NCBI GenBank assembly: GCA_029262675.1
Contig: JAJCYW010000003.1
Span: 1 to 64,000 of the forward strand
Direction: 5' to 3'
DNA length: 64,000 nt
Source of the DNA: Chloroflexota bacterium
Lineage (GTDB): Bacteria; Chloroflexota; Dehalococcoidia; DSTF01; RBG-16-68-14
Of this stretch, positions 17,209 through 27,500 are shown piece by piece; position 1 is the stretch's first letter; every line of letters starts with the position of its first letter. Made by a program: the position numbers and the translations under genes. Under the pieces are notes generated by a model. It made no database searches. It was not told where the DNA came from and saw nothing but the letters and a program-made list of their open reading frames with translations.

Positions 17209-19923
17209 CTAGTCCGGACGAAGTAGCAGGCTTGCACGGCGTCGATCTCGCACGAGGCAATACAGCTTGTGAAGCTCCACTACGGCCACGATGCTCACCG
17301 CGGACGCGCCGATCCGAATCCACTCTAGAAGGTCAAGCGGCTCGACTTCCAAGAGATGCTGGGTGGGAGCCCAGTACAGCGCACCCGCGTGAACTGACAG
17401 CGCAACGATCGTGCCTACAAACAGGAAAGGGTTGGAGACAGGACTCTTTTGGAAAACGGAAAGACGCTCTGAGCGAGCATTGCCAACGTGCAGAGCCTGG
17501 AAGAGCACGATGGTCGTGAGTGCTGTCGTGCGGGCATGCTCAAGCGACGAATCTGCGACGTAATACTCAACCAAAAAGAAACCAAGGGTTGCGGCGGCAA
17601 TCACAACACTGACAAGCGCGGTGCGCTCCCACAACACCCGTGAAACGATTCCCTCGTCAATCGGGCGGGGGGGTCTTCGCAGCACGTTCTTCTCACCAGG
17701 TTCGAACGCGAGCGCCATGTCCTGGATCCCGTTCGTCACGAGGTTTACCCAGATGATCTGGGCCGGCAGGAGCGGCAAGGGAAAACCACCCAGGATGCTC
17801 ACGAAGACGGCGATGACGACCGTTATGCCTGTCGAGAGCAGGAAGAACGTGACGTTTCGGATGTTGTCGAAGATGATCCTTCCCTCCTCGACGGCCGCGA
17901 CGATTGTCGCGAAGTTGTCATCGGCGATGACAAGGTCGCTCGCCTCCCGCGCGACATCCGTCCCGCGCTGGCCCATCGCCACCCCAAGGTCCGCGGCTCG
18001 GAGCGCCGGCGCATCATTGACGCCGTCGCCGGTCACCGCTACGATCTCGCCTTGACGCTGCAGTGCTTGCACAATGCGCAACTTGTGGTGCGGCTCCACG
18101 CGGGCAAACGACGCGCCATCTGAAACGGCGTCGTCTAGCTCGGCGTCATTCAGTTCCTCAATATGCCTGCCTTCAACGACGCCCTGGTTGACGTGGATGC
18201 CGACACGCTGTGCTATCGCTGTGGCGGTCGATCGGTGGTCTCCTGTCAACATAAGGACCCGGATTCCGGCATCGCGACATGCCGCAACCGCACTGGGAAC
18301 CTCAGGACGGGGCGGATCCAGCATCCCGACGAGACCGAGGAAGGTCAGGCCCTCTAGCTGGGCTTCAATGTCGAGGGCCCCTCCGCTCGGGAAAATCGCG
18401 TAGGCGAGGCCAAGCACCCTCAGCCCTTCCATTCCGAGCCGGTCGGCAGCCGCGGTGAGCGCCCCTCGGTCGAGAGGGAGGTGTCTTCCCCGTCCCTGAG
18501 CGTCCACACACATGTCGAGTACCCGTTCCAACGCACCCTTCACGAATGTGACCTGGCTGCCATCTCTCAGCCCGCTATGGCGGGTCGCAGAGTAGCCGCG
18601 TTCTGGCTCAAAGGGCACGCCAGCTATCGGCGGATACGTCTCCTCCGCATCGCCTTTCCAAATTCGGGCCTTAGCGCCGGCGACCAGGAGTGCGATTTCG
18701 GTCGGGTCACCTCGGACGTCCGCATCTGAGTCCGATCTGTAGACCGAAGCTTCGTTGTTGAGCACGCCAGCGAGAAGCGTCCAGTAAAGCGGTGATTTGT
18801 CGCCAACGTCCGCATCTTGCCCGTTAAGGGTAATTCGCCCTTCCAATTCGTACCCCGTTCCCGTCACCTGGTAGAGTTCTTCAGCCGTGTAGATCGCCTG
18901 CACCGTCATCCGGTTCTCCGTCAGGGTGCCGGTCTTGTCTGATGCGATCGTCGTGCAACTGCCAAGCGTCTCAACAGACGGCAGCGTCCTCACCACCGCG
19001 CGACGGCGGGCCATCCGGCCTACGCCGATCGCCAGCGTGATGGTGAGGACGACTGGCAAGCCTTCCGGAATTGCGGCTACGATCAGAGCAACGACAATGC
19101 GGAGCATCGTACTCATCGATTCGCCGAGCCCGACTCCAAGCGGGAACACCACCAGACAGGCCACCACGATCGCAGTGCCGAGAAGCCTTGCGAATCGATC
19201 CATCCGACGCTTGAGCGGGCTCGCGGGCGCAGTCGTTTCACGGACCTCTCCAGCGATGCGCCCGAGCTCCGTTGCCATTCCAGTTGCCGTCACCACGGCA
19301 TGGGCTCGCCCGCGCGAGGTCACCGCGCCCATGTGCACCATGTTCGCCCGGTCGGCTAGTGGTAGGTCCGGATCCGGCAGCGCGTCAACGGCCTTGTCGA
19401 CAACTGTTGACTCTCCTGTCAGCAAGGACTCGTCCACTTGAAAGCCGGAAACGCGCAGCAGCCGTCCGTCCGCCGGGATCCGGTCACCGGACTGCAGAAG
19501 TAGGATGTCTCCGCTCACGATCTCCCGGCTGTCGATTTCGCGGTCACGGCCCCCGCGCAGGACGCCCGCTCGAGGCACCGTCAACTCGCGCAGCGCTTCG
19601 AGGGCCCGCTCAGCCCGATACTCCTGCACAAAGCCAATCACGGCGTTGAGCGCAAGGATCGCTCCAATGATGGCGGTGTCTGTGAACTCGCGTAAGCCTG
19701 CCGTAAGAACGACCGAAGCAAGGAGGATGTAGATGAGCGGGCTTTTGAACTGATATAGGAGGATCGCCGCGGCGTTCGCTCGCCGCGCCTCCGCTATCTC
19801 GTTCGGGCCGAAGATGGACAGTCGTCGTTCAGCCTCTTCCTGGCTAAGGCCATGGTGGCTTGAGCCTAGCTCCGCGAGAACATCATCGGCATTGCGTGTC
19901 CACAGAGCCTTCTCAATACTCAT
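17209..19923 (-). CDS. P-type cation-transporting ATPase (type II)
   Basis: This membrane ATPase has about ten transmembrane segments. It shows the N-terminal cation ATPase domain, the actuator TGES (about residue 170), the M4 motif PEGLP, the phosphorylation motif SDKTGTLTENRMT (about 327), the nucleotide-binding KGA segment, MLTGDH and TGDGVNDAP (about 629), and a C-terminal cation ATPase domain. PEGLP in M4 with NLVTNGIQD in M6 puts it near Ca2+/Mn2+-type pumps, but M6 differs from the classical Ca2+-ATPase pattern, so specificity is open. Its ATG overlaps the end of a truncated ATPase fragment. A usp remnant lies further upstream. Confidence 0.9.
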   Translation of the reverse strand: MSIEKALWTRNADDVLAELGSSHHGLSQEEAERRLSIFGPNEIAEARRANAAAILLYQFKSPLIYILLASVVLTAGLREFTDTAIIGAILALNAVIGFVQEYRAERALEALRELTVPRAGVLRGGRDREIDSREIVSGDILLLQSGDRIPADGRLLRVSGFQVDESLLTGESTVVDKAVDALPDPDLPLADRANMVHMGAVTSRGRAHAVVTATGMATELGRIAGEVRETTAPASPLKRRMDRFARLLGTAIVVACLVVFPLGVGLGESMSTMLRIVVALIVAAIPEGLPVVLTITLAIGVGRMARRRAVVRTLPSVETLGSCTTIASDKTGTLTENRMTVQAIYTAEELYQVTGTGYELEGRITLNGQDADVGDKSPLYWTLLAGVLNNEASVYRSDSDADVRGDPTEIALLVAGAKARIWKGDAEETYPPIAGVPFEPERGYSATRHSGLRDGSQVTFVKGALERVLDMCVDAQGRGRHLPLDRGALTAAADRLGMEGLRVLGLAYAIFPSGGALDIEAQLEGLTFLGLVGMLDPPRPEVPSAVAACRDAGIRVLMLTGDHRSTATAIAQRVGIHVNQGVVEGRHIEELNDAELDDAVSDGASFARVEPHHKLRIVQALQRQGEIVAVTGDGVNDAPALRAADLGVAMGQRGTDVAREASDLVIADDNFATIVAAVEEGRIIFDNIRNVTFFLLSTGITVVIAVFVSILGGFPLPLLPAQIIWVNLVTNGIQDMALAFEPGEKNVLRRPPRPIDEGIVSRVLWERTALVSVVIAAATLGFFLVEYYVADSSLEHARTTALTTIVLFQALHVGNARSERLSVFQKSPVSNPFLFVGTIVALSVHAGALYWAPTQHLLEVEPLDLLEWIRIGASAVSIVAVVELHKLYCLVRDRRRASLLLRPD

Positions 19924-20195
19924 CGGAATCCGCGATGAGAGCCGTCCTGGGCGAGCTTCCTGGCAGTTAGGAGCAGCAGGATGAGGAAGCTGGAGAATTG
20001 CTCGATGAGCGTCTGGCGGATGGTGCGGCCCGGCGCCTCCGGCAAGACGTTCGGCCCGGCGCTCGTGAGACGCCGCCCGGCCTCGGTCGAGGTCAGGCCG
20101 CTGGAGATGCTCGCCGACAGCCGCTCCGCGACGCCGGCGGCCTCCATACCGTGCCAGAGTTCACCGGCCTGCGGGCCTATGCGCTCAGTCTGCAT
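19920..20195 (-). pseudogene. remnant N-terminus of a second P-type ATPase
   Basis: From MQTERIGPQAGELWHG the frame reads LSASISSGLTSTEAGRRL, SAGPNVLPEAPGRT and FSSFLILLLLTA, which is the cation ATPase N-terminal domain and the start of M1. It then breaks off into unrelated residues and stops over the start codon of the complete ATPase. Only about 70 of roughly 900 residues remain. A duplication followed by an internal deletion would explain it. Confidence 0.7.
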
Positions 20196-20351
20196 TGTCG
20201 CCCCATCGCTCTCTACAGGTTGACCGCTTTCGACCCGTAAGACAATAGGCATGGCGGGAGTGGTTGGCGAAGGCACGGTTGAGCCGGGAACGTTAAGACA
20301 GTGCTGACTCAAGCTGGCCGCCGTGAGAGCTGTACTGCCAGAGGTTGCCTG

Positions 20352-20687
20352 TTAAGGCAGGCTGTTGGCCATCGCGACTTGGGGAGCTTTGTCCGGCCGC
20401 GTTATCCCGGTCCCACGTCCGACGATCATCACGGGTAGTCGTGCCCTTTGGAGGACCTTCTGTGCAACGCTGCTGGAGGCATGGCAGTCGCCGCCCCCAA
20501 GTCTGCGAGAACTGATCAGGACGAGGTCGCAGTCCTCGAATTCGGTGCACCTGACGATGTGGGAGGCCGCGTCCCCGACGAAGACGTGGCAGTCTGCGTC
20601 GATCCCCAGCGCGGCAAGGCGGTCGCAGACTCGTTCGACGTACGATTCGGCTTCACTCCTTTTAGCCTCGAGGAGGGGATCGGGCAA
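20352..20687 (-). pseudogene. universal stress protein remnant
   Basis: The frame holds the second half of a Usp domain: EAESYVERVCDRLAALGI, CHVFVGDAASHIV and ISSRRLGGGDCHASSSVAQKVL followed by PVMIVGRG. The N-terminal ILVPLDGS strand is missing in every frame up to about 20830, although VLLTKTHSQVVSD is visible out of frame. The G-x2-G-x9-G pattern is altered (GGGDCHASSS). It is likely a decayed gene. It lies upstream of the ATPase genes, echoing the Usp operon at 14-15 kb. Confidence 0.6.
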
Positions 20688-20829
20688 GATGGGCAGGTCG
20701 GGCCGCGGGCTTCGAGCTCGTCTCCTCGAAGGAGCGGGTGGAGTCGGAGACGACCTGGCTGTGCGTCTTCGTCAGGAGAACATGACACTATGAGCGCATA
20801 GTGCGGACCTGTTCTTCGCGCCAAGTACC

Positions 20830-22128
20830 CTAACGCGGGCCGCTGGCGGGTGCGAGTTCTACGGCGGGCCCTTCCCAAGCCGGGTGCGGCAGGCGTGACG
20901 CAAGGTAGAAGAGCAATAGCGAGACGGCGAATGTGCACAGGAGCATGGCCAGCACCCAATCGTAGGCGCCGGTAGCGTCGAAGATCACACCGGCGACGAC
21001 CGGACTGAAGGTCATCGCCGCCGTCTGGACTACGATCGAAGCTCCGATGATGGCGCCGTAATGGCTGATGCCGAATGTGCGCATGAAGAGGAGTGGCTGG
21101 AGCACCGGGCCCGCCCCACTGCCGAGGATGAAGAGCACAAGGAAGACGCTGATGCCCGCGAAGGTCGAGTTGAGCAGGAGCGTGACCATGCCTGCCATCA
21201 GGACAGCACAGAGCGTCATCGCCAGGCGTTCGACGCGGTCGATCCGGTCGGCGAACGCGCCGATGACGAGGCGGGCCAAGATGGTGACGCCGGCCATGAT
21301 CGCGACCAGCATGGCGGCGACGCTCCGGGAAACGCCCACGGACTCGTAGTAGGGAACCTGGTGCACCATGAAGCCGAAGAAGCTGTAGAAGAAGAGGCCG
21401 AGCGCCAGCGTGAGCATCCAAAAGATGGGTGTGCGCATGGCCGTGGCTAGGGAGACGCCTTCGGGTGGGGCCGGCGACGCCAGTTCCTGCAACACGGGCG
21501 CCTCGCCGTCCGGATAGATGTTCATCTCGGCGGGGCTTTCACGCACGATGAACAGCCCAAACGGGACGAAAACGGTCGCGATGGCGATCCCGGTGACGAC
21601 GAACGAGGCCTCCCAACCGAACGTGTCGATGATCAGCCGGAGCACCGGCACGATGACCAGGCCGCCGATGGCGCTGGCCGCAGCGAGCACGCCCAGCGCG
21701 AAGCCGCGCCGCCGCAGGAACCAACGCGAGACGAGTGACTGGAGCGGGATGAACAGGATGAGCTGCCGGAAGGCCGTATTGATCGACAGGTAGAGGTACC
21801 ACTGCCAGAGCGAGCTTGTTGTGGCGACCAGCATGAAGCTGGCGCCGACGAGGACGCCACCAGTCATCAGCACCCAGCGCGCCCCGTTGACGTCCACCCA
21901 GCGCCCGACCAGAGGCCCGGTGAGGCCCATTATGAGAAAGGCGATGGAGTACCCCGCCGTGACCTCGGTGCGTGACCAGCCGAAGTCGTTCTCGAGCGGC
22001 CCGACGTATAGCGTGGGCGACCAGAACGTGACGCCGCTGACCAAGGCAAGTGCCGCGGCGCTTGCGACGAGGATCCACCAGCCGTAGAAGATGCCAGGTT
22101 TCGGCAGATCGTGGACGATTCGCGTCAT
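20830..22128 (-). CDS. MFS transporter (oxalate/formate antiporter or MCT-like)
   Basis: This major facilitator superfamily carrier has 432 residues and 12 predicted membrane helices. The opening FYGWWILVASAAALALVSG and FWSPTLYVGPLENDFGWSRTEV are typical of the oxalate:formate antiporter/monocarboxylate-type branch. The loop 2-3 motif appears as GPLVGRWVDVNGARWVL, and its repeat as GAFADRIDRVERL. The central loop (about residues 205-230) is cytoplasmic and Pro/Glu-rich. The substrate is probably a small organic anion. No linked metabolic gene identifies it. Confidence 0.85.
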   Translation of the reverse strand: MTRIVHDLPKPGIFYGWWILVASAAALALVSGVTFWSPTLYVGPLENDFGWSRTEVTAGYSIAFLIMGLTGPLVGRWVDVNGARWVLMTGGVLVGASFMLVATTSSLWQWYLYLSINTAFRQLILFIPLQSLVSRWFLRRRGFALGVLAAASAIGGLVIVPVLRLIIDTFGWEASFVVTGIAIATVFVPFGLFIVRESPAEMNIYPDGEAPVLQELASPAPPEGVSLATAMRTPIFWMLTLALGLFFYSFFGFMVHQVPYYESVGVSRSVAAMLVAIMAGVTILARLVIGAFADRIDRVERLAMTLCAVLMAGMVTLLLNSTFAGISVFLVLFILGSGAGPVLQPLLFMRTFGISHYGAIIGASIVVQTAAMTFSPVVAGVIFDATGAYDWVLAMLLCTFAVSLLLFYLASRLPHPAWEGPAVELAPASGPR

Positions 22129-22360
22129 AGATAACGAGAGCGGCGCCGAGCGCCGCGATGGAAACGAGTGGGGCCAGGTCCCACTATACCAGGTCGTCGG
22201 CTCGCGGGTCGGGGCAGTGGGTCAGCCAGCAGGTCACACTAAGTGTTGATCGTGTTGCGTAGTTCGTAGACCACTTCGCGTGAAAAACTAACCATCAAAC
22301 ACTGACATCGGCGCTGGAGTCGTTTGCGGGGGGGCTGGCCACTGTTCCGACCTACGCCCC

Positions 22361-24061
22361 CTAGTCTAGCCACGTCTCGTTCGTGAGATATAGACCTGTG
22401 CTGGCCAACCCTTGTGGAACGTTCTTGACGATGCTCTGGTAGAGCGTGAACGATGTCCAGCTCATGATCGGAAGGAAGGACGGACCCCTTTCGTAGATCT
22501 CTCGCTGCGCGTCCAGCACAGCGGCGATGTGCTCATCGGGGTCGGTCTTCGTCTTGGTTGCAGCAATCGCTGCTTCAATTTCGGGGTAGAGACCGCCGAT
22601 GCCGGTTCCGAAATTGCCTGTGCCCTGCGGGCCGTTGACTGAGTGCCAGTCCAGCGGTATCTCCGCAATCTCGTAGATCTGGTTGAGCGCGAGGGAAGCG
22701 GCGTAATCCAGGTTCTGGTAGCTCACCAGCCAGTTTCCGAAGTCCCTCGCGTCCTCCTGGATGTTGAAACCCGCTTCTGCCATTTGCTTCAGGAAGATAG
22801 GCAGGTGCTTGTCGTGGAACTGAATGTCACTCACAGGATAGATGACCTCGATGTCGATCGAGTCCTCACCCGTCGCCTCCTTGATCAGCTCTCTGGAGCG
22901 CGCCGGATCGTACGGCTGCAGGTCCTCCAGCTCCTCCGGCGACAGAGCGAAGTCGCCCAGCTGCCAGTGGACCAGCCCGTTCGGCCTGCCGCCGTCGGGG
23001 CCGACGATGAGATCGACGAACTCCTGCCGGTTCAGCGCGAACCCGGCGGCTTTACGGATGCGCTCATCGGTCCATGGTGCCTTTTCCGGGTGCATATTGA
23101 AGGCGATGAAGGTGTTGGCCGGGGCTTCTGTCACCAGGGCGTCCGGCAATTCGTCCAGCAGGTCGTCGACCTCTTCGCGATCTGTTGCGCCGTAGGAGTG
23201 GATCTGTTCGGATAGGAAAGAGACGCGGCGTGGCTGGCGGTCGGAGATGCGTACCGCCTCGATTTCGTCGAGGTAGGGGAGTTGGTCGCCGTTGTCGGCG
23301 GTGCGGTAGTAGTTGGGGTTTCGCTGAACGACGATGCCGCCTGTTTCGGAGAAAGATCCGGCCTTAATCGTTCCGAATGGGCCGGCGCCCACGCCCTGAG
23401 TTTCGATATCGATCTCCTGCTCGGAGAACTCACGCGGGGGAATAGTGCCCCCCTGCGGGCGGCCCGCGCGGAACAGCGTATAGGCGTACGGCCCGACGGT
23501 CTTCATTTGCACGGTCTGGGGGTCCGTCACGGTGACCGAGGCGAGCCTTTGGCTGGTAAACGGGGACATGACCGCGCGGGCGTCCTGCGCGACCCGATCG
23601 AACCAACTCACAACATCTGCGACGTCCATGTCGCGTTCTTCGATACCAAGTGTGTTCGGTGCGATCTTGACGCCCTGGCGAATCTTGTACAGGTACGTCT
23701 CGTCGTCCGGCTGCTCCAGCTCTTCTGCCAAGTCAAAGTAGAAGAAGTCGGGCTGGATTCGGGAGCGGTCCAGCAGCGTGTTATAGATCCGCGGAAATAT
23801 GCTGGGGCCGAACCCGACGCTGGTGACCGGGTCGATTGTCCCCCAGTCTCCTTCGATCGCGTAGATGTACTTGCCGCCATACTTGGGAGTACCGGCCGCT
23901 GGTGCGGTCGGCTCCGTGGTCGCGTCCGGGCCGTCGTCGTCACCACCGCCGCACGCCGCCGCGACTGCCAGCCCAGCAGGGCCGATGGCGCCTGCAGCTA
24001 GCAACCTGCGGCGTGAGATCCGCTGGCGCTCAAATCGTTGCCAATAGCTCTTCGTCGGCAT
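22361..24061 (-). CDS. Tat lipoprotein ABC substrate-binding protein, family 5 (paralogue)
   Basis: This is a close paralogue of the protein encoded at 2039-3742. It has the same Tat leader (QRISRRRLLAA) and lipobox-like AAAC, then a GGGDDDGPD linker that differs from copy 1, and a nearly collinear body (FPRIYNTLLDRS, GVKIAPN, NPNYYR, ALNRQEFVDLI, SFLPIMSWTS). The start at 24061 is preceded by AGGAAGG. It is an orphan without permease or ATPase genes nearby. The similarity extends into the promoter, so the duplication included control sequences. Because one copy lies inside and the other outside the presumed integrated region, homologous recombination between them is possible. Confidence 0.9.
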   Translation of the reverse strand: MPTKSYWQRFERQRISRRRLLAAGAIGPAGLAVAAACGGGDDDGPDATTEPTAPAAGTPKYGGKYIYAIEGDWGTIDPVTSVGFGPSIFPRIYNTLLDRSRIQPDFFYFDLAEELEQPDDETYLYKIRQGVKIAPNTLGIEERDMDVADVVSWFDRVAQDARAVMSPFTSQRLASVTVTDPQTVQMKTVGPYAYTLFRAGRPQGGTIPPREFSEQEIDIETQGVGAGPFGTIKAGSFSETGGIVVQRNPNYYRTADNGDQLPYLDEIEAVRISDRQPRRVSFLSEQIHSYGATDREEVDDLLDELPDALVTEAPANTFIAFNMHPEKAPWTDERIRKAAGFALNRQEFVDLIVGPDGGRPNGLVHWQLGDFALSPEELEDLQPYDPARSRELIKEATGEDSIDIEVIYPVSDIQFHDKHLPIFLKQMAEAGFNIQEDARDFGNWLVSYQNLDYAASLALNQIYEIAEIPLDWHSVNGPQGTGNFGTGIGGLYPEIEAAIAATKTKTDPDEHIAAVLDAQREIYERGPSFLPIMSWTSFTLYQSIVKNVPQGLASTGLYLTNETWLD

Positions 24062-24192
24062 GCCGATTCCTTCCTGCTTACGCTCACTGTCCGTAACCGG
24101 GTTCGACGCGACTGCCGTCCCGTCGAACAATCTTGCGTTGCCAACCATGGTGACCTGCCCATGACCCGTCCCCATTGTCGCTTCCACCCGCT

Positions 24193-24229
24193 ATATTAAT
24201 CCGGCCGGGGACTTGGCTCCAGGCGGAGC
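24193..24229 (-). promoter_or_regulatory. promoter with palindromic -35 region, SBP gene 2
   Basis: On the minus strand the palindrome GCTCCGCCTGGAGC (24216-24229) precedes TAATAT (24193-24198) by 17 bases, identical in layout to the promoter of SBP gene 1. The surrounding bases have diverged, so the shared elements are probably under selection. Confidence 0.5.
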
Positions 24230-24298
24230 GTGAGCGGAACCTGGCTGGGACCCCCCAAGGTTCGCATAAACCGGGATAGGTCTCTGCTCTGCTCAGAT

Positions 24299-24459
24299 CG
24301 CGACCATCTGCTTCTTGAGCACGCCGTTCAAGGCCAGTAAACGGACTGCGGCGAGCCACTTGCCTCCGGGGAAGATGGTTCAGCTATAGGCCAGATGCTG
24401 GCCGAATTAGCCCAGCGAGTGCATCCCACAGATACGGATGAGTTTTGCCGCCCCACAGG
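24299..24459 (-). repeat. IS-end repeat, copy 1
   Basis: Read on the minus strand, it starts TGTGGGGCGGCAAAACTC, contains GGCCAGCATCTGGCC and a CCGGAGGCAAGTGGC segment, and ends near AGAAGCAGATGGTC. About 120 bases match, in inverted orientation, the copy at 30146-30312. The first bases match the termini of the IS remnants at 47.9-48.2 and 52.0-52.6 kb. It contains no ORF. It is likely a non-autonomous derivative or a solo IS end. Confidence 0.7.
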
Positions 24460-24522
24460 CCGCTGCCGACATCACTACGATGGCGCCTGTAATGCCCCAA
24501 ATCTGGACTAGAGGCACCCACC

Positions 24523-27500
24523 TCAGACCTTGACTAGCCGCACCTTCGTGTCGAAGTGTGACGAGCTTCCACCGATGGGGTCGGTCAGGCAGGTGGTCTG
24601 CATGGCTTCGTCCAGGTCGTTGGCGGCGTTGGCGCAGATGCCTTTGGCTCGGCGTTCCTCGCCCTTGATCGTCTCACCGTCGATCTCGACGTCGTTCGCT
24701 CCGTAGGCCCAGTGGCCGAAGTGCCATGAGACGGCGGCAACGCCCGGACGCATGCCCTGGATACACTTCACCTTGCCGACCATCTCGCGATCATCTCCGT
24801 TGCCGACGGGCCACACCCCGTCGGGATTCGTGGCGCAGACCAGCTTGACCTTGTCGCCGTCGTCAATGCCGAGCCCCTCGGCGTAGGCCTTGTTTACGAG
24901 GACGAAGTTCTCACCCTCATCCTGCAGGGCGATATTGGTCCAGTAGTTGGAGATGGTCCGGCTGTGGCCGCCGGAGATCTCCTTGAAGGTGATGAGGGTG
25001 AAGTCGCCGACGCCGGTGTATTCAGTGCCATTGCTGTGGCGGATCGGCTCAACACGAGGCAGGCCGTCCCAGTTCTCGCCGGTGACGCTGTCCTTGATCT
25101 TGGCCGCCTTCTCGACGAAGAGGTGCCACTCGGCCTTGATGGCGTGCCCCACCATGTCGCCCTCGTAGGCCTTCTCGATGGCCTCGAACCGGCCGCCGCG
25201 GTTGAGCATGTAGACCACGCTCGGCCACAGCTCTTCGCCTACCGCCTCCTTCAACTTCGCCTCATCGAAGACCGAGGGTGGCAGGTGGGCCCGCGCAGCT
25301 CGGAAGATTGCGAACTCTTCCTCGCTCGCGGCCGGCAGCGTCTGCGACCCGTCTTCCTTGTCGCCGAATGCTAGATTCGCCGCCAGCTTCATGTAGTAGT
25401 CCTCGGGCCGGTTGAAGTTTCCTCCATCGCCGAAGCCGCCGTTGCCGAAGCCCGGCAGGCCGGTCTTCTTGCCGATAGCGATCATGATTGACTCCATGCA
25501 GATCGGCATCGGCTCGCCGTCGACGACCACCTCATCCGGGATGGGCGCGACGGTGGGCTGACGAATCTTCGACACCTCCGTCGTCACGTCCGGGGTCGTG
25601 TGCGGCGTGGCCCAGCGCTCCAGGTACGTGAGGTCCGGGAAGATGTAGTCGCAGTACATGCTCGTCTCCGCGACGATGACGTCGTCGGTGATGAGAAGGG
25701 GTATCTTCGTTACATCCTTGAGAATCTCGATCTGGGCGTGTCCCGCGGGTGACGCGAAGACAGGCGTCCCCATGTGGATCCACATGGCCTTTATCGGGTA
25801 CGGATAGGCGGCGCCCGCCGCGGGGATCACCTCCTGGTAGACATTGCTTGTCAGCGGGTACCAAGGACGCTGGGCAGGGAAGCCGCCGTCACGGTCAAAC
25901 AGCGTTGACTTGTCGTACTTCTTCCCTTCGCGGTTAATCGGCACGCCGAACTTGGTGAGCTTGGCCGGATGGATCCCCTTCAAGGGGTACGGCTGGCCGT
26001 CCTTGCTGCCGTCCTCGTGCCAGTGGCCGCCGCCCTTCATCATGCCGCCTTTGTGGTCGACGTTGCCGATCAGCAGGTTGAGCGTGATCAGCGCCTGCGC
26101 GTTGTAGTAGCCGTTGGTGTGCTGCACCGGACCGCGGTAGAACTCCACGGCCGCCTTCTTGCCGTGGCTGGTCAGCTCGTCCGCCAGCGCGACTACATCA
26201 GCCACAGAAATGCCAGCTAGGTCGGCGTACTCTTCCAGGGTCTTCGCCTGTGCGCGTTCGCGGAGAAGCGTAAACACGGACTTCACGGGAATGCCGTTGA
26301 CGTTCGTGGACACCTCGAGCTGGCCAGCCTCTGCCTGGCTGTGCAGGGAAAAGCCAGCCTCCGTCATAACGACGAACTGGGGCTCTTCGTCCTCGCCTTC
26401 GGCTACTGGCGGCACGTCCAGCCCGGCGTCCTCCGGGGTCAGGAGGACCATCTCATCCGTGCGCACCAGATGTGTCGCGTCGGTGGAGTTGGTCTCGCCG
26501 TCCTCCGAAGCGGCGTCCTTGTTGGGGTTCTCGAGGAACGCCGAATCATGGCGCTCGTTCTCGATGATCCAGCGGATCATGCCCAGCGCGATGGCGGCGT
26601 CCATACCCGGCTTGGCGGGAATCCAGCGCCATGCCTTTGCAGCCGCCTTCGATAGCCGCGGGTCCACGACCGCGTACTTGAAGTTGCGCTCCACCAGGCC
26701 CTTCGTCATCTTTTCCACCATCGCGGTGGGGCCGAACCCGGCCTCGAGCGGTGAGGCGCCGAAGTAGATGACGAACTCGCTGTTAAGGACGTCGGGCTTG
26801 AGGTGGGTCTTGCCGGCGCTGTTCATTTGCTTGTAGGCGATGTGATGCGATTGTTCGCAGATGGAGGTGTGGTCGAACCGGTTGATCGACCCGAAGGAAT
26901 CGTTCGTGAACCGCTTATCCAGCTCTTTGCGGCCGTGCTCGGCGCGCCCCGCCAGGTAGACGAACTGGTTGTTCTTCGGGCCCAAGTCCGGGTGGTCCGG
27001 GTCGATCAGCAGGTCGAGGTTGGCGGAGTGCTTGCTCTTGAACGCGGCAACCGTCATATCATCGCCTTCGATCGCCTTGACGTCGTCGGCCATCTCCTTC
27101 GCGACATCGGGGTCGCGGAGACCGAAGATCGCGTCCAGGCCGTCCACCTCGCCCTCGCCGAACAGATTCCCACCGTTCACGATCTCGTCGATCGCAGAAT
27201 CGAAATCGATCGTCTGCCACTTGCCACCGCCACGCGGGCCGACGCGCTTGAGCACTTTTCGCAGACGGTAAGGGTCGTACAGCGTCTGAATGCTTGCCTG
27301 GCCCTTGGGGCAGAGCTTGCCGTCGATGGTTGCCGCCTCGGCGAGCGGCGTGTCCTCCGGGATATGGGGCAGGAGATTCATGGGGCTATACGGGTTGCCG
27401 TTCAGCTTCACCAGGACGCCGTCCTGGATCTTGGCCTGCATACTGCAGGCGGTATGACAGTTTAAGCACACTGAATAGATGGTATTCTCCGCCCGAGCGA

